Shown here one piece after another: positions 46,800 through 55,522 of a stretch of 64,000 nt of DNA. Position 1 is the first letter of the stretch. Every line of letters begins with the position of its first letter. Under the pieces are notes generated by a model. It was not told the DNA's origin and did no database searches. It was given only the letters and a program-made list of their open reading frames with translations. The translations under genes and the position numbers were made by a program. The stretch lies in the NCBI GenBank assembly GCA_002471275.1, contig DKPQ01000025.1:204075-268074 (forward strand), in the 5' to 3' direction. The stretch is from Flammeovirgaceae bacterium UBA7330 (GTDB lineage Bacteria; Bacteroidota; Bacteroidia; Cytophagales; Cyclobacteriaceae).

Positions 46800-47696
46800 T
46801 TATAGCGCTGATTCCATAGGCTCTAATGACTTGAGATAGTCAAAGACAGCTACCAATTCTTCTTCAGGCAATTTTCCATATGCTTTAAATGGCATGAAGT
46901 TATTATCTACTGTCTTACCTTCTTTGGTAACCCCTGTTGCTATGAAAGCTGTGAAATCATCATATGACCATGCGCCAAGGTTTCCTCCTGGAGTTAGGTT
47001 TGGTGCAGGTGGTGAGTTGGGGTCTGTGGGGATTTTCCCGGCTAGATTTTTTCCATGACAGCTTTCACAACCAATTACGCTGGCCAGATATTTTCCTCGG
47101 TCTTTGGGTGTCTGGTCGATGGTATTTGCGGGTATGGGAGCTTCATGGTCGATCAGGTTTACTCCAAACTCATGGTCAAATGCCCCCATGGCAATGAGTA
47201 ATTTTCCGAAAGCTTTAAACCCGGCCTCTTCGTTTGGCTTGTCTACAGGAGGAGCTGTGGTTTTTAGATAAGCAATAATGCCTCCGATATCTTCGGCTCT
47301 CATCTGGGCAAAACTCTTTGAAGGCATGATCAATAATGGCTTTCCGGTGGGTGAAACCCCATGGCGCAAAGCTGCTAACCAATCTTTGTCTGTATAATAA
47401 GCCAGCCCGCCCTCTCCACGGGTGATATTCGGAGCATACAATTTCCCCAATCCCGGGTCATCGATAAACATTTTTCCACCAAGGTCATCTCCATGGCAAT
47501 CGGCGCATAAGGTGGTGACCCATTTTTTGCCAATAACCAACGACAGTGAGTCATTTGGAATGGTCAAAGGGACAGGATCAATTTTTACCGTTCTGTTGAT
47601 AATTTTCTCAGCCTTCTTGACCTGGAAAAAAACCAGTGCAGCAAGGATGATGAGCAGGGATAGCACAGATATCCCTATCCACTTGAGGGTTTTCAT
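46800..47696 (-). CDS. Membrane-anchored diheme cytochrome c (copy 1)
   Basis: A 298-residue c-type cytochrome with an N-terminal membrane anchor (GISVLSLLIILAALVFFQV) and two CxxCH haem sites, CADCHG and CESCHG, each in a cytochrome c fold with a later methionine (FMPFKAYGKLP). It is a close paralogue of the next gene and lies 27 bp before alkB, so may share its message. Electron donor and acceptor unknown. Confidence 0.88.
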   Translation of the reverse strand: MKTLKWIGISVLSLLIILAALVFFQVKKAEKIINRTVKIDPVPLTIPNDSLSLVIGKKWVTTLCADCHGDDLGGKMFIDDPGLGKLYAPNITRGEGGLAYYTDKDWLAALRHGVSPTGKPLLIMPSKSFAQMRAEDIGGIIAYLKTTAPPVDKPNEEAGFKAFGKLLIAMGAFDHEFGVNLIDHEAPIPANTIDQTPKDRGKYLASVIGCESCHGKNLAGKIPTDPNSPPAPNLTPGGNLGAWSYDDFTAFIATGVTKEGKTVDNNFMPFKAYGKLPEEELVAVFDYLKSLEPMESAL

Positions 47697-47730
47697 GATT
47701 TAGTTAGGTTAGGTGATTTAAATACTTGGT

Positions 47731-47762
47731 AAAATTTAACATTTAGCAATGTATTTTGCAAA
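47731..47762 (-). promoter_or_regulatory. Candidate Bacteroidota promoter for cytochrome copy 1 and alkB
   Basis: On the minus strand TTTG (47762-47759) is followed after 20 bp by TAAATTTT (47738-47731), which matches the -33 TTTG and -7 TAnnTTTG pattern with one mismatch and normal spacing. It lies about 35 bp before the start of the cytochrome gene. Confidence 0.55.
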
Positions 47763-47808
47763 AAAAGATCACTTACCAAGAGATGAGGTGTCTCTGCGGT
47801 TCTTGTGG

Positions 47809-48684
47809 TTAAAGTGATTTTAGATAGGTATAAATAGCCTTCAATTCGTTTTCGGGCAATCTGCTATAAGCCTCCCATGGCATAAATCTGTTATTTACCG
47901 CTTTGCCATCTCGGGTTATGCCAGTATTCATCAAATTGGAAAAGTCTTCGTAGTCCCATTTGCTGAAATTTCCTGCCGGGGTAATATTGGGAGCTTTAGG
48001 TGACATCGGATCACCTGTATACTTACCAGTGAATGTGGAACCATGACAACCCTGACATCCAATGATCTCTGTTAAATATGCCCCTCTTTCTGCCAGTGTT
48101 TCATTTTTCCTGTTTTCGGGTATTGGAGCTTGATGATCGATGAGGTCTGCGCTGAAAAGGTTTCCAAAAACGCCTAATGAAAGTAAGAATTTTGCCATTG
48201 GCTTAAAGGCCGATTTCTGATTGATCCTGTCTACGGGGGGTAGCGTATTTAAATAGGCAATGATCCCACCGACATCCTCTTTTCTCATTTTTGTGTATTC
48301 CACTGAGGGCATCAATACCAGCGGCCGCCCTGTAACAGATACACCATGTCGCAATGCGGCTAACCAATGCTCATTATTATTCAAGTAGCTGATCCCACCT
48401 TTGCCTCGTGTAAGGTTTGGTGCATATAGTCTGCCGATGATAGGGTCCTCGACAACAGTATGGCCTCCAAGGTCAGTACCATGGCATTCTGCACAAATGG
48501 AAGTCACCCATTTCTTACCTATCCGAAGGGCCGTGGAATCGTTGTTGATTTCCAGCAATACAGGCTCAATTTTCATTGAGCGATGCATGAGGTCGTTGGC
48601 TCTTTCAATGTGAAAGAATATAAAAGCAGCAAGTATTATTGTAAGGGACCCGGTAATGATCCAGATCCATTTAGAAGAAGTCAT
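47809..48684 (-). CDS. Membrane-anchored diheme cytochrome c (copy 2)
   Basis: A 291-residue paralogue of the preceding cytochrome, aligned along its whole length: anchor (TGSLTIILAAFIFFHIERAN), haem sites CAECHG and CQGCHG, and the same blocks RLYAPNLTRGKGG, LAALRHGVSVTGRPL, FMPWEAYSRLPE. The two genes are tandem copies that have diverged clearly at protein level. A separate promoter seems to sit between them. Confidence 0.88.
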   Translation of the reverse strand: MTSSKWIWIITGSLTIILAAFIFFHIERANDLMHRSMKIEPVLLEINNDSTALRIGKKWVTSICAECHGTDLGGHTVVEDPIIGRLYAPNLTRGKGGISYLNNNEHWLAALRHGVSVTGRPLVLMPSVEYTKMRKEDVGGIIAYLNTLPPVDRINQKSAFKPMAKFLLSLGVFGNLFSADLIDHQAPIPENRKNETLAERGAYLTEIIGCQGCHGSTFTGKYTGDPMSPKAPNITPAGNFSKWDYEDFSNLMNTGITRDGKAVNNRFMPWEAYSRLPENELKAIYTYLKSL

Positions 48685-48739
48685 TAAGAATCAGGTGCCG
48701 ATTTATCCCACTAAAAATATTAATTCGGCACAATTTACA

Positions 48740-50080
48740 CTAAGAAATGGTCTCCCGCTCAATGAACTCGAATCCCATTTCATCCAATCTGGCCAATATA
48801 GGCTTATAAATAGGGGGTAGGGTAGGAATATGTACTCCTTTAATATCTAAGCTTTGATCCAGGATCATCTCTGCGCAGATAGCCAGAGGAAGACCCACCG
48901 TTTTGGACATGGCCGTATTCACCTGATCATCCCCGTAAACAACCATGTGTGCCTGGATCTCCTTCGGTCGGTCATTGTCCAGGTAATTGAATTTGTGCCA
49001 CATCACGATCATGTCTTTGTCTGTGCGGGTCAGCGTCCACTTCTTTTTTAGGATATGTTCCAGGATCTGTGCAGGCGTTCCTTTTTTCAGTCCGACCAGT
49101 TCTTCTTCAAAAATGCCCAACCATTTGAGCTTGTACATTTCCTCCGACTCCAGACCTAAATTCAGGTAGTGGGCAAGCTTCAATTCCACCGAATCATGCG
49201 GATTAAACCTGAGAAATGAATTGATAAACTGGCGATGCGTCATCACATCTACTGATTCCATCTGATAATCATCGCAAGTGGCACCAAGCTGTACAAAGAC
49301 ATCCCAGGCTTTGCAGAATCCCGGACGTCGGAGCGTGCCCCGGTACAATGTATTGATTCCCTGTAAATTGTATAGCTCCAGGTACTTGAGTGAGTCACGA
49401 TTAGCATATCCCTCGAAATATCCATGACCCGGCACGTATATGACCTCTGTGCGTCGGAATAGGTTATGATAGGGAATGTATTTGTATCTTCCTTCCTGCA
49501 GAAATTTCACGGTGCCATTACCGGCCATTACCACATTGCGCGGATTCCATGTGAACTTATAATTCCATGGGTTTTCCGCCTCGGTATTTTCCGCCAGCAG
49601 TCCCCCTGTGAATGTTTCAAAACCCGTGAGGGTATGTCCGGCATCTTTGATCTTATTGAGCACCTTGAGTGCAGACATATGATCCAGTCCCGGGTCCAGA
49701 CCCAGCTCCATAATGCAGCATTTGTTTTTGCCTTTAAACTGGCTGTCCAGTGCTTTGATGTCATCATTAAGGTAAGAGGCCGTAAGCAGGTTGATGCCTA
49801 ACTCCGCACAAATAATGGCTACCCGAATGTGCAGGTGTGCAGGAAGCATGCTAATGATCAGGTCGGCGTCCTTAATAAGGTCCATGGCACGATCTTCTGC
49901 TTCTACGTTGAAAACAAATGCCCTGGCTTTTGGAAATCTTGCGCTGATGTTTTCTGTTTCGAGATCACCAATGCTCACAGTAAAAGCTTTCTGTTCGGAG
50001 ACGTCAAGCAGATAATTGATCAACGAGGTGGCGGACCTTCCTGCACCCAGTATGATCACTGATTTACCTTCTTTAGGCAT
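48740..50080 (-). CDS. Saccharopine dehydrogenase family protein
   Basis: A 446-residue NAD(P)-dependent enzyme. The nucleotide-binding start is VIILGAGRSATSLINYLLD, then LIISMLPAHLHI, and MELGLDPGLDHMSALKVL, typical of saccharopine or lysine-epsilon reductase-like dehydrogenases. It could act in lysine degradation (lysine-ketoglutarate/saccharopine route) or a related amine pathway. It lies 33 bp after the SDR gene on the same strand and probably belongs to the ubiE-porT operon. Confidence 0.87.
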   Translation of the reverse strand: MPKEGKSVIILGAGRSATSLINYLLDVSEQKAFTVSIGDLETENISARFPKARAFVFNVEAEDRAMDLIKDADLIISMLPAHLHIRVAIICAELGINLLTASYLNDDIKALDSQFKGKNKCCIMELGLDPGLDHMSALKVLNKIKDAGHTLTGFETFTGGLLAENTEAENPWNYKFTWNPRNVVMAGNGTVKFLQEGRYKYIPYHNLFRRTEVIYVPGHGYFEGYANRDSLKYLELYNLQGINTLYRGTLRRPGFCKAWDVFVQLGATCDDYQMESVDVMTHRQFINSFLRFNPHDSVELKLAHYLNLGLESEEMYKLKWLGIFEEELVGLKKGTPAQILEHILKKKWTLTRTDKDMIVMWHKFNYLDNDRPKEIQAHMVVYGDDQVNTAMSKTVGLPLAICAEMILDQSLDIKGVHIPTLPPIYKPILARLDEMGFEFIERETIS

Positions 50081-50113
50081 GATGTAATTGGCCCCTGGCC
50101 TGGTTGCGTTGAG

Positions 50114-50866
50114 TTATTTTTTTCTGTTGGCTACAGTTGCACTGGCCTGATCTGTGGCTAGGACCAGGACATCGGCAATTTTGACATGAGCAGGCCTGTT
50201 GATCACAAATTCGATGATCTCGGCAATGTCCTGCGCTTTCAAAGGCGTCATGCCTTCATAGACTTTGGAGGCACGCGCTTCATCGCCCTTGAAGCGTACC
50301 ATAGAGAATTCGGTTTCGACAAGCCCGGGATTGATTTCTGTTACTTTGATCCCGTAAGGATTCAGGTCGAGGCGCATGGCTTTTGACAGTCCGTCCACGG
50401 CAAATTTGGAGGCATTGTACAGGTTGCCATTGGCGTAAGCTTCAATGCCTGCTATAGAACCAATATTGACCACATGACCACGTTTGCGTGCTACCATGCC
50501 GGGAGTGATGGCTCTGCTCATATACATCACACCCTTCACGTTGATGTCTATCATGGCTTCCCAGTCATCCAGGTTCCCTTCGTGGATGGGACCTAATCCA
50601 TGTGCATTCCCAGCATTGTTGATCAATACGTCAATTTCTTTCCATGCTGCTGGCAGGCTTTCGATGGCGGCCATGCTTTCTTCCCGCTTGCTCACATCAA
50701 AGCACAGGGTGTGGACCTCGGTTTGAGAAGACAGCTCTTTCTTCAGCTCATCGAGTCTTTCTTTCCGGCGTCCTGTAAGTATCAGTTTGTATTTTGGGGC
50801 GAGGAGATAAGCGGTAGCCTTGCCAATACCACTGGTAGCTCCCGTTATTAAAGCAATTTTTTTCAT
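50114..50866 (-). CDS. Short-chain dehydrogenase/reductase (YdfG-like)
   Basis: A 250-residue classical SDR. Cofactor motif TGATSGIGKATAY, then NNAGNA, catalytic Ser in NIGSIAG, and YNASKFAVDGLSK with the YxxxK pair. The pattern, including NPGLVETEFSMVRFKGD, fits the YdfG group that reduces 3-hydroxy acids such as serine or allo-threonine. It overlaps the porT stop region by 4 bp. Confidence 0.9.
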   Translation of the reverse strand: MKKIALITGATSGIGKATAYLLAPKYKLILTGRRKERLDELKKELSSQTEVHTLCFDVSKREESMAAIESLPAAWKEIDVLINNAGNAHGLGPIHEGNLDDWEAMIDINVKGVMYMSRAITPGMVARKRGHVVNIGSIAGIEAYANGNLYNASKFAVDGLSKAMRLDLNPYGIKVTEINPGLVETEFSMVRFKGDEARASKVYEGMTPLKAQDIAEIIEFVINRPAHVKIADVLVLATDQASATVANRKK

Positions 50867-51636
50867 CTTTTGAGTTTTTTGTTTTTCTTCAGATAGGTAG
50901 GACCTCCCTCAAAGGTAATGTAGAAAGAAAAATTCTGATAATTCAGCTGTTTGATGGGCAAGGTATAGTCATTGGACTCACTGGTAAGCATGTCTCTCAC
51001 ACCCCAGGAGTACCTGATCTCAGGGGAAAATTTAAATAACTCAAAGTATAGATCAAAGCCTACGCCAGCTTCAATAGCATAGTTCCAGTTTCTGAGCTTT
51101 AGGTTGGTACGCGTATCCAGGTCATCGCCTCGTCCGGCCGCTTCCAGGGCTGGGGTAAACCCACCTATCATATACATGGCTACATTGCCGCGTCTTGCAG
51201 ACTTATATTTTAGTAATAAGGGTACTTCTACCATGGTCTGGTCTTTGAGCTCCTCGATGGAATTACCATCTGTAAATCGGTAGAGCAAACGATTTTCATA
51301 AAACCCCACGGTAACCATGGTTCGAAAATCCAGGTATTTGAGCAGCCTCATATTGGCGATCATGGCCACCTTAAATCCGGGTAACCGTTCGGATATGACT
51401 GAATGCAGTGAATCCAGGGCTGGAGTAGCAAATTCATCGGAATAAAGCGTCTTATACCTGGAGGAGTGCCAGGCCATGGCAAATCCATAGTGGATCCATT
51501 GCTCGTCGTAGTTAATCAGATTTTCAGAATGATCATTTTGTGCCTTTGCGGGTAGCAAAGAGAAGATGAGCAAACCGAAGAGGATTACTTTATGCCCGTA
51601 TAGATGGATGAAATACCTAAAGTTAATGGTTTGCAT
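50863..51636 (-). CDS. porT: Type IX secretion protein PorT
   Basis: A 257-residue outer membrane beta-barrel family protein with a signal peptide (ILFGLLIFSLLPAKAQ). The pattern HYGFAMAWHSSRYKT, FYENRLLYRF, EVPLLLKYKSARRGN and the ending NYQNFSFYITFEGGPTYLKK, together with its place next to ubiE, identify PorT, a T9SS component required for secretion of gingipain-type cargo. The chosen ATG overlaps the end of ubiE by 52 bp, with no better start further in. It overlaps the SDR gene by 4 bp. Confidence 0.87.
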   Translation of the reverse strand: MQTINFRYFIHLYGHKVILFGLLIFSLLPAKAQNDHSENLINYDEQWIHYGFAMAWHSSRYKTLYSDEFATPALDSLHSVISERLPGFKVAMIANMRLLKYLDFRTMVTVGFYENRLLYRFTDGNSIEELKDQTMVEVPLLLKYKSARRGNVAMYMIGGFTPALEAAGRGDDLDTRTNLKLRNWNYAIEAGVGFDLYFELFKFSPEIRYSWGVRDMLTSESNDYTLPIKQLNYQNFSFYITFEGGPTYLKKNKKLKR

Positions 51637-52313
51637 TCCGTTTGTTTAAATCCGGTTTTTTCCAATATCCCCAGGAAATCTTTTCCATCAGGGAATTCAT
51701 TGACTGACTCCGGCAAATAGGTATATGCGGAACTGTCTTTTGAAATTAACCGACCTATTTTAGGCAATATCCATTTAAAATAAAACTGATACACCTGTTT
51801 AAATGGAAACTTCCTGGGTTTTGAAAACTCCAAAATCACCACTTTCCCCCCGCTTTTCAATACCCGATGCATGTCTTTGAGCCCCTGCTCAAGGTGCTCA
51901 AAATTACGTACACCAAAAGCAACGATGATAGCATCAAACTTATTGTCGTCGAACAACAGTCTTTCGGAATCACCCATTTGAAGCTCAATCAGGTGGTCCA
52001 GACCCTTCTTTTTCAGTTTTTTCTTTCCCACGTCGAGCATACCCTGGCTGATATCCACCCCGATTACCTTATCCGGCTTCAGGGCCAGGGCTTCTATAGC
52101 AAAGTCTCCGGTACCTGTAGCAATGTCCAGGATGAGTTTAGGCTGGTCAGCTTTGAGTAATCGGATCGCCTTTTTTCGCCAGAGGATATCTATCCCCAGG
52201 CTCAGGAAGTGATTCAGGAAGTCATATTGACCACTGATGTTGTCAAACATGGAGGCCACCTGCTTCTTTTTGGTGTCCTGCTTATCTTTGTAGGGTAATA
52301 CAGTCATCGGCAC
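51585..52313 (-). CDS. menG: Demethylmenaquinone methyltransferase UbiE/MenG
   Basis: A 242-residue class I SAM methyltransferase. SAM motif ILDIATGTGDFAIEA, then GVDISQGMLDVG, and the family signature FGVRNFEHLEQGLKDMHRVL and VILEFSKPRKFPFKQVYQFYF. It makes menaquinone, the usual quinone of Bacteroidota. ubiE followed directly by porT is a recurrent pair in this phylum. It heads the minus-strand group menG-porT-SDR-saccharopine dehydrogenase. Confidence 0.94.
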   Translation of the reverse strand: MPMTVLPYKDKQDTKKKQVASMFDNISGQYDFLNHFLSLGIDILWRKKAIRLLKADQPKLILDIATGTGDFAIEALALKPDKVIGVDISQGMLDVGKKKLKKKGLDHLIELQMGDSERLLFDDNKFDAIIVAFGVRNFEHLEQGLKDMHRVLKSGGKVVILEFSKPRKFPFKQVYQFYFKWILPKIGRLISKDSSAYTYLPESVNEFPDGKDFLGILEKTGFKQTECKPLTLGISSIYTGIK

Positions 52314-52365
52314 GCAAAATTAAGAGATAAACCTTCCGAATGATTGAATTGTTCTTAAATTCTCC

Positions 52366-52971
52366 ATGAGCCATATTAAGTCAGCATCCTTTGTCAAGAG
52401 TAGTAGCAGTATAGATGAGTGTCCTGAGCCGGATTTGCCCGAATATGCGTTTATCGGCAGGTCTAATGTAGGGAAATCATCTTTGATCAATATGCTTACC
52501 CAACGTAAACAGTTGGCAAAAGTCTCAGGGAAACCAGGTAAAACTCAGCTGATCAATCATTTTTTGATCGATGAAACGTGGTATCTGGTGGATTTGCCAG
52601 GCTACGGTTGGGCACAGGCCAGCAAGAAGGAGATAGCCAAATGGAAAGCCTTTACCCAGGATTATTTTAAGAAACGTGCCAATTTATCCTGTGTTTTTGT
52701 ATTGGTCGATTCGCGGCTGGCACCGCAAAAAAAGGACCTTGATTTTGTGCAATACCTGGGAGAAAATGGCATTCCCCTTGCATTTGTATTTACCAAAGCA
52801 GATAAATTGGGGGTAAATAAGAGTATGGCCAACATGGCTAAATTTCGAAAAACCCTGTTGAAGACATGGGAAGCCTTACCTCCCTTTTTTATCACCTCAG
52901 CGGAGAATGGCCATGGAAAAGATGAATTATTGAAATATATCGACGAGATCAACCGGGAGATTACCATGTAA
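52366..52971 (+). CDS. engB: Ribosome biogenesis GTP-binding protein YsxC/EngB
   Basis: A 201-residue small GTPase for 50S assembly. G1 is GRSNVGKSS, G3 is DLPGYGWA (with LPGYG typical of EngB), G4 is FTKADK, and G5 is TSAENG. It is divergent from menG with 52 bp between starts, and a DUF5606 gene follows. Confidence 0.95.
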   Translation: MSHIKSASFVKSSSSIDECPEPDLPEYAFIGRSNVGKSSLINMLTQRKQLAKVSGKPGKTQLINHFLIDETWYLVDLPGYGWAQASKKEIAKWKAFTQDYFKKRANLSCVFVLVDSRLAPQKKDLDFVQYLGENGIPLAFVFTKADKLGVNKSMANMAKFRKTLLKTWEALPPFFITSAENGHGKDELLKYIDEINREITM

Positions 52972-53004
52972 TCAATATTTTTGGGCAGATTTTTAACGTC
53001 AACT

Positions 53005-53517
53005 ATGGAATTAAAAGATATCGCATCAGTTTCAGGAAAGGGAGGCCTTTTCAAAATCCTCAGTCCAACACGTACAGGCGCTGTTTTGGAGTCTCTAGAC
53101 AACCAAAAGAAAAAGATGATCGTTGGGGCACACTCGAAAGTTTCTGTGCTCTCTGAAATCTCTATCTATACCACAGATGCTGATGGTTCTAAACCACTGG
53201 AAGAAGTACTGAAGAAAATCCACAAGGAGTTTAACGGAGATACGGATCTGAACAGCGGTTCAGCACCGGATGAACTGAAATCCTTCCTCAAGTTTATACT
53301 ACCTGAATATGACGAAGCCAGGGTTTATGTCTCAGACATCAAAAAGCTGGTTACCTGGTATGCGATCCTGGTGAAGGAGGTTCCGGAAATCTTTGCTGAA
53401 GCGAAAAAGGAGTCAAAACCCAAAGCGGAAAAAACAGATGCCAAAGCAGAGGAGCCTAAAAAGACCCCTAAGAAAGCATCGGCACCTAAATCTGACGCTG
53501 CTAAATCAAAGAAATAG
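53005..53517 (+). CDS. DUF5606 domain-containing protein
   Basis: A 170-residue protein beginning MELKDIASVSGKGGLFKILS, the hallmark of DUF5606, with GAVLESLDNQKKKMIVG following. The last 45 residues are a Lys/Ala/Pro-rich low-complexity tail (KAEKTDAKAEEPKKTPKKA), probably disordered and possibly nucleic-acid binding. ATG 53005 is chosen over TTG 52981 because the family starts there. Function unknown; restricted to Bacteroidota as far as I know. Confidence 0.88.
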   Translation: MELKDIASVSGKGGLFKILSPTRTGAVLESLDNQKKKMIVGAHSKVSVLSEISIYTTDADGSKPLEEVLKKIHKEFNGDTDLNSGSAPDELKSFLKFILPEYDEARVYVSDIKKLVTWYAILVKEVPEIFAEAKKESKPKAEKTDAKAEEPKKTPKKASAPKSDAAKSKK

Positions 53518-53518
53518 C

Positions 53519-53917
53519 TTAAAGCTTATCGTCGATTGAGTATTTTCCGGGGCCAGTAAGGAACAAGACCAGAAAAGCACCCAGGAAAAGAAGTGACTTC
53601 TCTTTGGTACCAAATCCATCATCGGCATGGACGATGAAAAAAACCACACTCATGGTGGTCATCAGGGGTATTGTGGCCAGCCGGGTACCCAGACCAATGA
53701 TCACCAGTATGCTACAGATAAATTCCGCGAATACGGTCAGGATCAGTGAAATTTCAGGCCCCAGACCGATGGGATCACCAAATTTGAAATTACCGGAGAT
53801 GGCTTTTTGAAATTTTGGCCAACCGTGAGTGATCATCGCAATTCCAAAAACAAGCCTTAAGATCAGTAATGAGAAATCCATTGCGATGGGGCGTTTTGAA
53901 AAGAGCGTTTTTTTCAT
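53519..53917 (-). CDS. DoxX family membrane protein
   Basis: A 132-residue protein with four hydrophobic helices (LLILRLVFGIAMITHGWPKF, ILTVFAEFICSILVIIG, MTTMSVVFFIVHA, LLFLGAFLVLFLTGPGKYSI). The GWPKF and GPGKYSID motifs are typical of DoxX/YphA-like proteins. It starts 28 bp after the fructosamine-kinase gene on the same strand and its stop is one base from the convergent DUF5606 stop. Confidence 0.88.
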   Translation of the reverse strand: MKKTLFSKRPIAMDFSLLILRLVFGIAMITHGWPKFQKAISGNFKFGDPIGLGPEISLILTVFAEFICSILVIIGLGTRLATIPLMTTMSVVFFIVHADDGFGTKEKSLLFLGAFLVLFLTGPGKYSIDDKL

Positions 53918-53945
53918 ATTTCTATAAAGTTTGTCTGTGAAAGAA

Positions 53946-54821
53946 TTAAATAAATCTTCTTAAGGTTTGATTGATGCCACTAAGATAAGACGATCCGAAT
54001 AAGTTTACGTGGACTAAAAGTGGATAGAGATTATAAATGTCAATTCTTTGTTCGAAGCCCGGTTCCAGCGGGAATATATCATGGTAGCTTTGATAGAATG
54101 TGCGATCGAAACCGCCAAAAAGCCGGGTAAAGGCCAGTTCCATTTCCCGGTGACCAAAATAGATTGCCGGGTCATAGATATAAGGCAATCCTTTGTCCCC
54201 AACCATAAAATTCCCACTCCATAAGTCTCCATGAAGCAAAGCAGAGGGCTCATCGGGCAGCAGACCAGGTAGCTGGGCATAGATCAGACGGAATTTTTTC
54301 GCAAAATCCTTATCAACGAGCCCGTTGTAGATAGCCAGCCCAAGCTGTACTTCCAATCGCTTTTCTATGAAAAAGTCGATCCAGTTGTCCCTTTCTTCAT
54401 TGCTTTGGGGAAGTCTGCCAATGTAGTTGTTGTGTGAAAGGCCAAACCTGGGTGAGGAGACCTTGTGTAAGTGGGCAAGTGAATGGCCAAAGACCTGCCA
54501 GAAATCAGGCGCCGGAGGATTTTTTTGAATGAAGGAGAGGAGCAGAAAATTCTTTCCATCGGCTTTTCCTCTGCCCAGTACGGTAGGAAGATTGACCACA
54601 TTTTGTGCTGCAAGGAGCTGAAGCCCCTGAGCTTCTTTGTCAAACATATCCTCATCCGTATCATCATTCCATTTTAAGAAAAACGGCCCCTGGTCTGTCT
54701 CTAGCTTCAGGGTATTGTTGATACAGCCCCCTGAGACAAACCTCGAAGATTGTACTAAAACCTTTTGTCCTAAAGATTGGAATAAGGCAGATTCGAAGAA
54801 GCCGCTATTCTCACCAGACAT
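53946..54821 (-). CDS. Fructosamine kinase family protein
   Basis: A 291-residue aminoglycoside-phosphotransferase-fold kinase. The FN3K features are VSGGCINNTLKLET near the ATP loop, LLHGDLWSGNFMVG with the catalytic Asp, and YIYDPAIYFGHREMELAFTRLFGGF. It phosphorylates ketosamines on glycated proteins or metabolites, a repair role. It begins one base after the LMW phosphatase stop. That pairing is known in bacteria and may let the phosphatase act on fructosamine phosphates or related compounds (inference). Confidence 0.92.
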   Translation of the reverse strand: MSGENSGFFESALFQSLGQKVLVQSSRFVSGGCINNTLKLETDQGPFFLKWNDDTDEDMFDKEAQGLQLLAAQNVVNLPTVLGRGKADGKNFLLLSFIQKNPPAPDFWQVFGHSLAHLHKVSSPRFGLSHNNYIGRLPQSNEERDNWIDFFIEKRLEVQLGLAIYNGLVDKDFAKKFRLIYAQLPGLLPDEPSALLHGDLWSGNFMVGDKGLPYIYDPAIYFGHREMELAFTRLFGGFDRTFYQSYHDIFPLEPGFEQRIDIYNLYPLLVHVNLFGSSYLSGINQTLRRFI

Positions 54822-54822
54822 A

Positions 54823-55290
54823 TCAAAGTTTATGTTTGTCTACCAGAAATTCTATAAACCGTTCACATGATCTATCCAGGATGTCATAAACCTTCTGAAA
54901 ACCATCATCCCCACCATAATATGGATCAGGAACATCGGCCTCTTTTTGCTCATGATCAAAGTATCGCATGAGGAATAGTCCTTCATGAGGTGTTTCCATG
55001 AGACTGAGTATGTTGGTCAGGTTATTACCATCCATGGCCAAAATGTAATCAAATGCACTGTCATCGGACGAAAATTGTCGGCCCGTATGTTGTATCGGAA
55101 CATTATTTTTTCGCGCAATTGCAATGGTTCTGGGGTCCGGATTTTCTCCAATATGCCAATGCCCGGTACCGGCAGAATCTGCTTTGAATGCATGATTAAG
55201 GCCTTTTTCAGCTATTTTTTGATTGAAAATGGCTTCGGCTAGCGGACTCCTGCAGATGTTGCCAAGACATACAAATAAAATTTTTATCAT
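54823..55290 (-). CDS. Low molecular weight protein-tyrosine-phosphatase
   Basis: A 155-residue phosphatase with the P-loop VCLGNICRSPLAEA at residues about 6-19 and the general-acid motif VPDPYYGG near residue 120. It starts the minus-strand group phosphatase, fructosamine kinase, DoxX. Confidence 0.93.
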   Translation of the reverse strand: MIKILFVCLGNICRSPLAEAIFNQKIAEKGLNHAFKADSAGTGHWHIGENPDPRTIAIARKNNVPIQHTGRQFSSDDSAFDYILAMDGNNLTNILSLMETPHEGLFLMRYFDHEQKEADVPDPYYGGDDGFQKVYDILDRSCERFIEFLVDKHKL

Positions 55291-55382
55291 TTTTTTTGAA
55301 TGATGGGGTTACCTATTTACTTCTTTACGTATATATATATGCATAACACAAATTATTCATACACCTGTTTGACATCTTGAAG

Positions 55383-55411
55383 AGTCCCGATTCTATCGGG
55401 ACTTTTCTTTT
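55383..55411 (+). terminator. Orphan terminator-like hairpin
   Basis: AGTCCCGAT at 55383-55391 pairs perfectly with ATCGGGACT at 55395-55403 across a three-base loop, followed by TTTCTTTT on the plus strand. No plus-strand gene ends nearby, since both neighbours lie on the minus strand. It may end a short unannotated transcript. Confidence 0.6.
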
Positions 55412-55472
55412 ATAGACATTTCTAAACTAAAATAGCCTTCCCAAAACAGGGAATTGTCTGTCGTTTCGGTAT

Positions 55473-55502
55473 AAAAAAAAGCGGACAAAACTTGCCCGCT
55501 TC
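55473..55502 (-). terminator. Intrinsic terminator of the DUF6588 gene
   Basis: AGCGGACAA at 55480-55488 pairs with TTGCCCGCT at 55492-55500 with one mismatch, followed on the minus strand by a run of eight T. It lies 20 bp past the stop. Confidence 0.8.
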
Positions 55503-55522
55503 TCTTACAATCTCTTTTCTAA

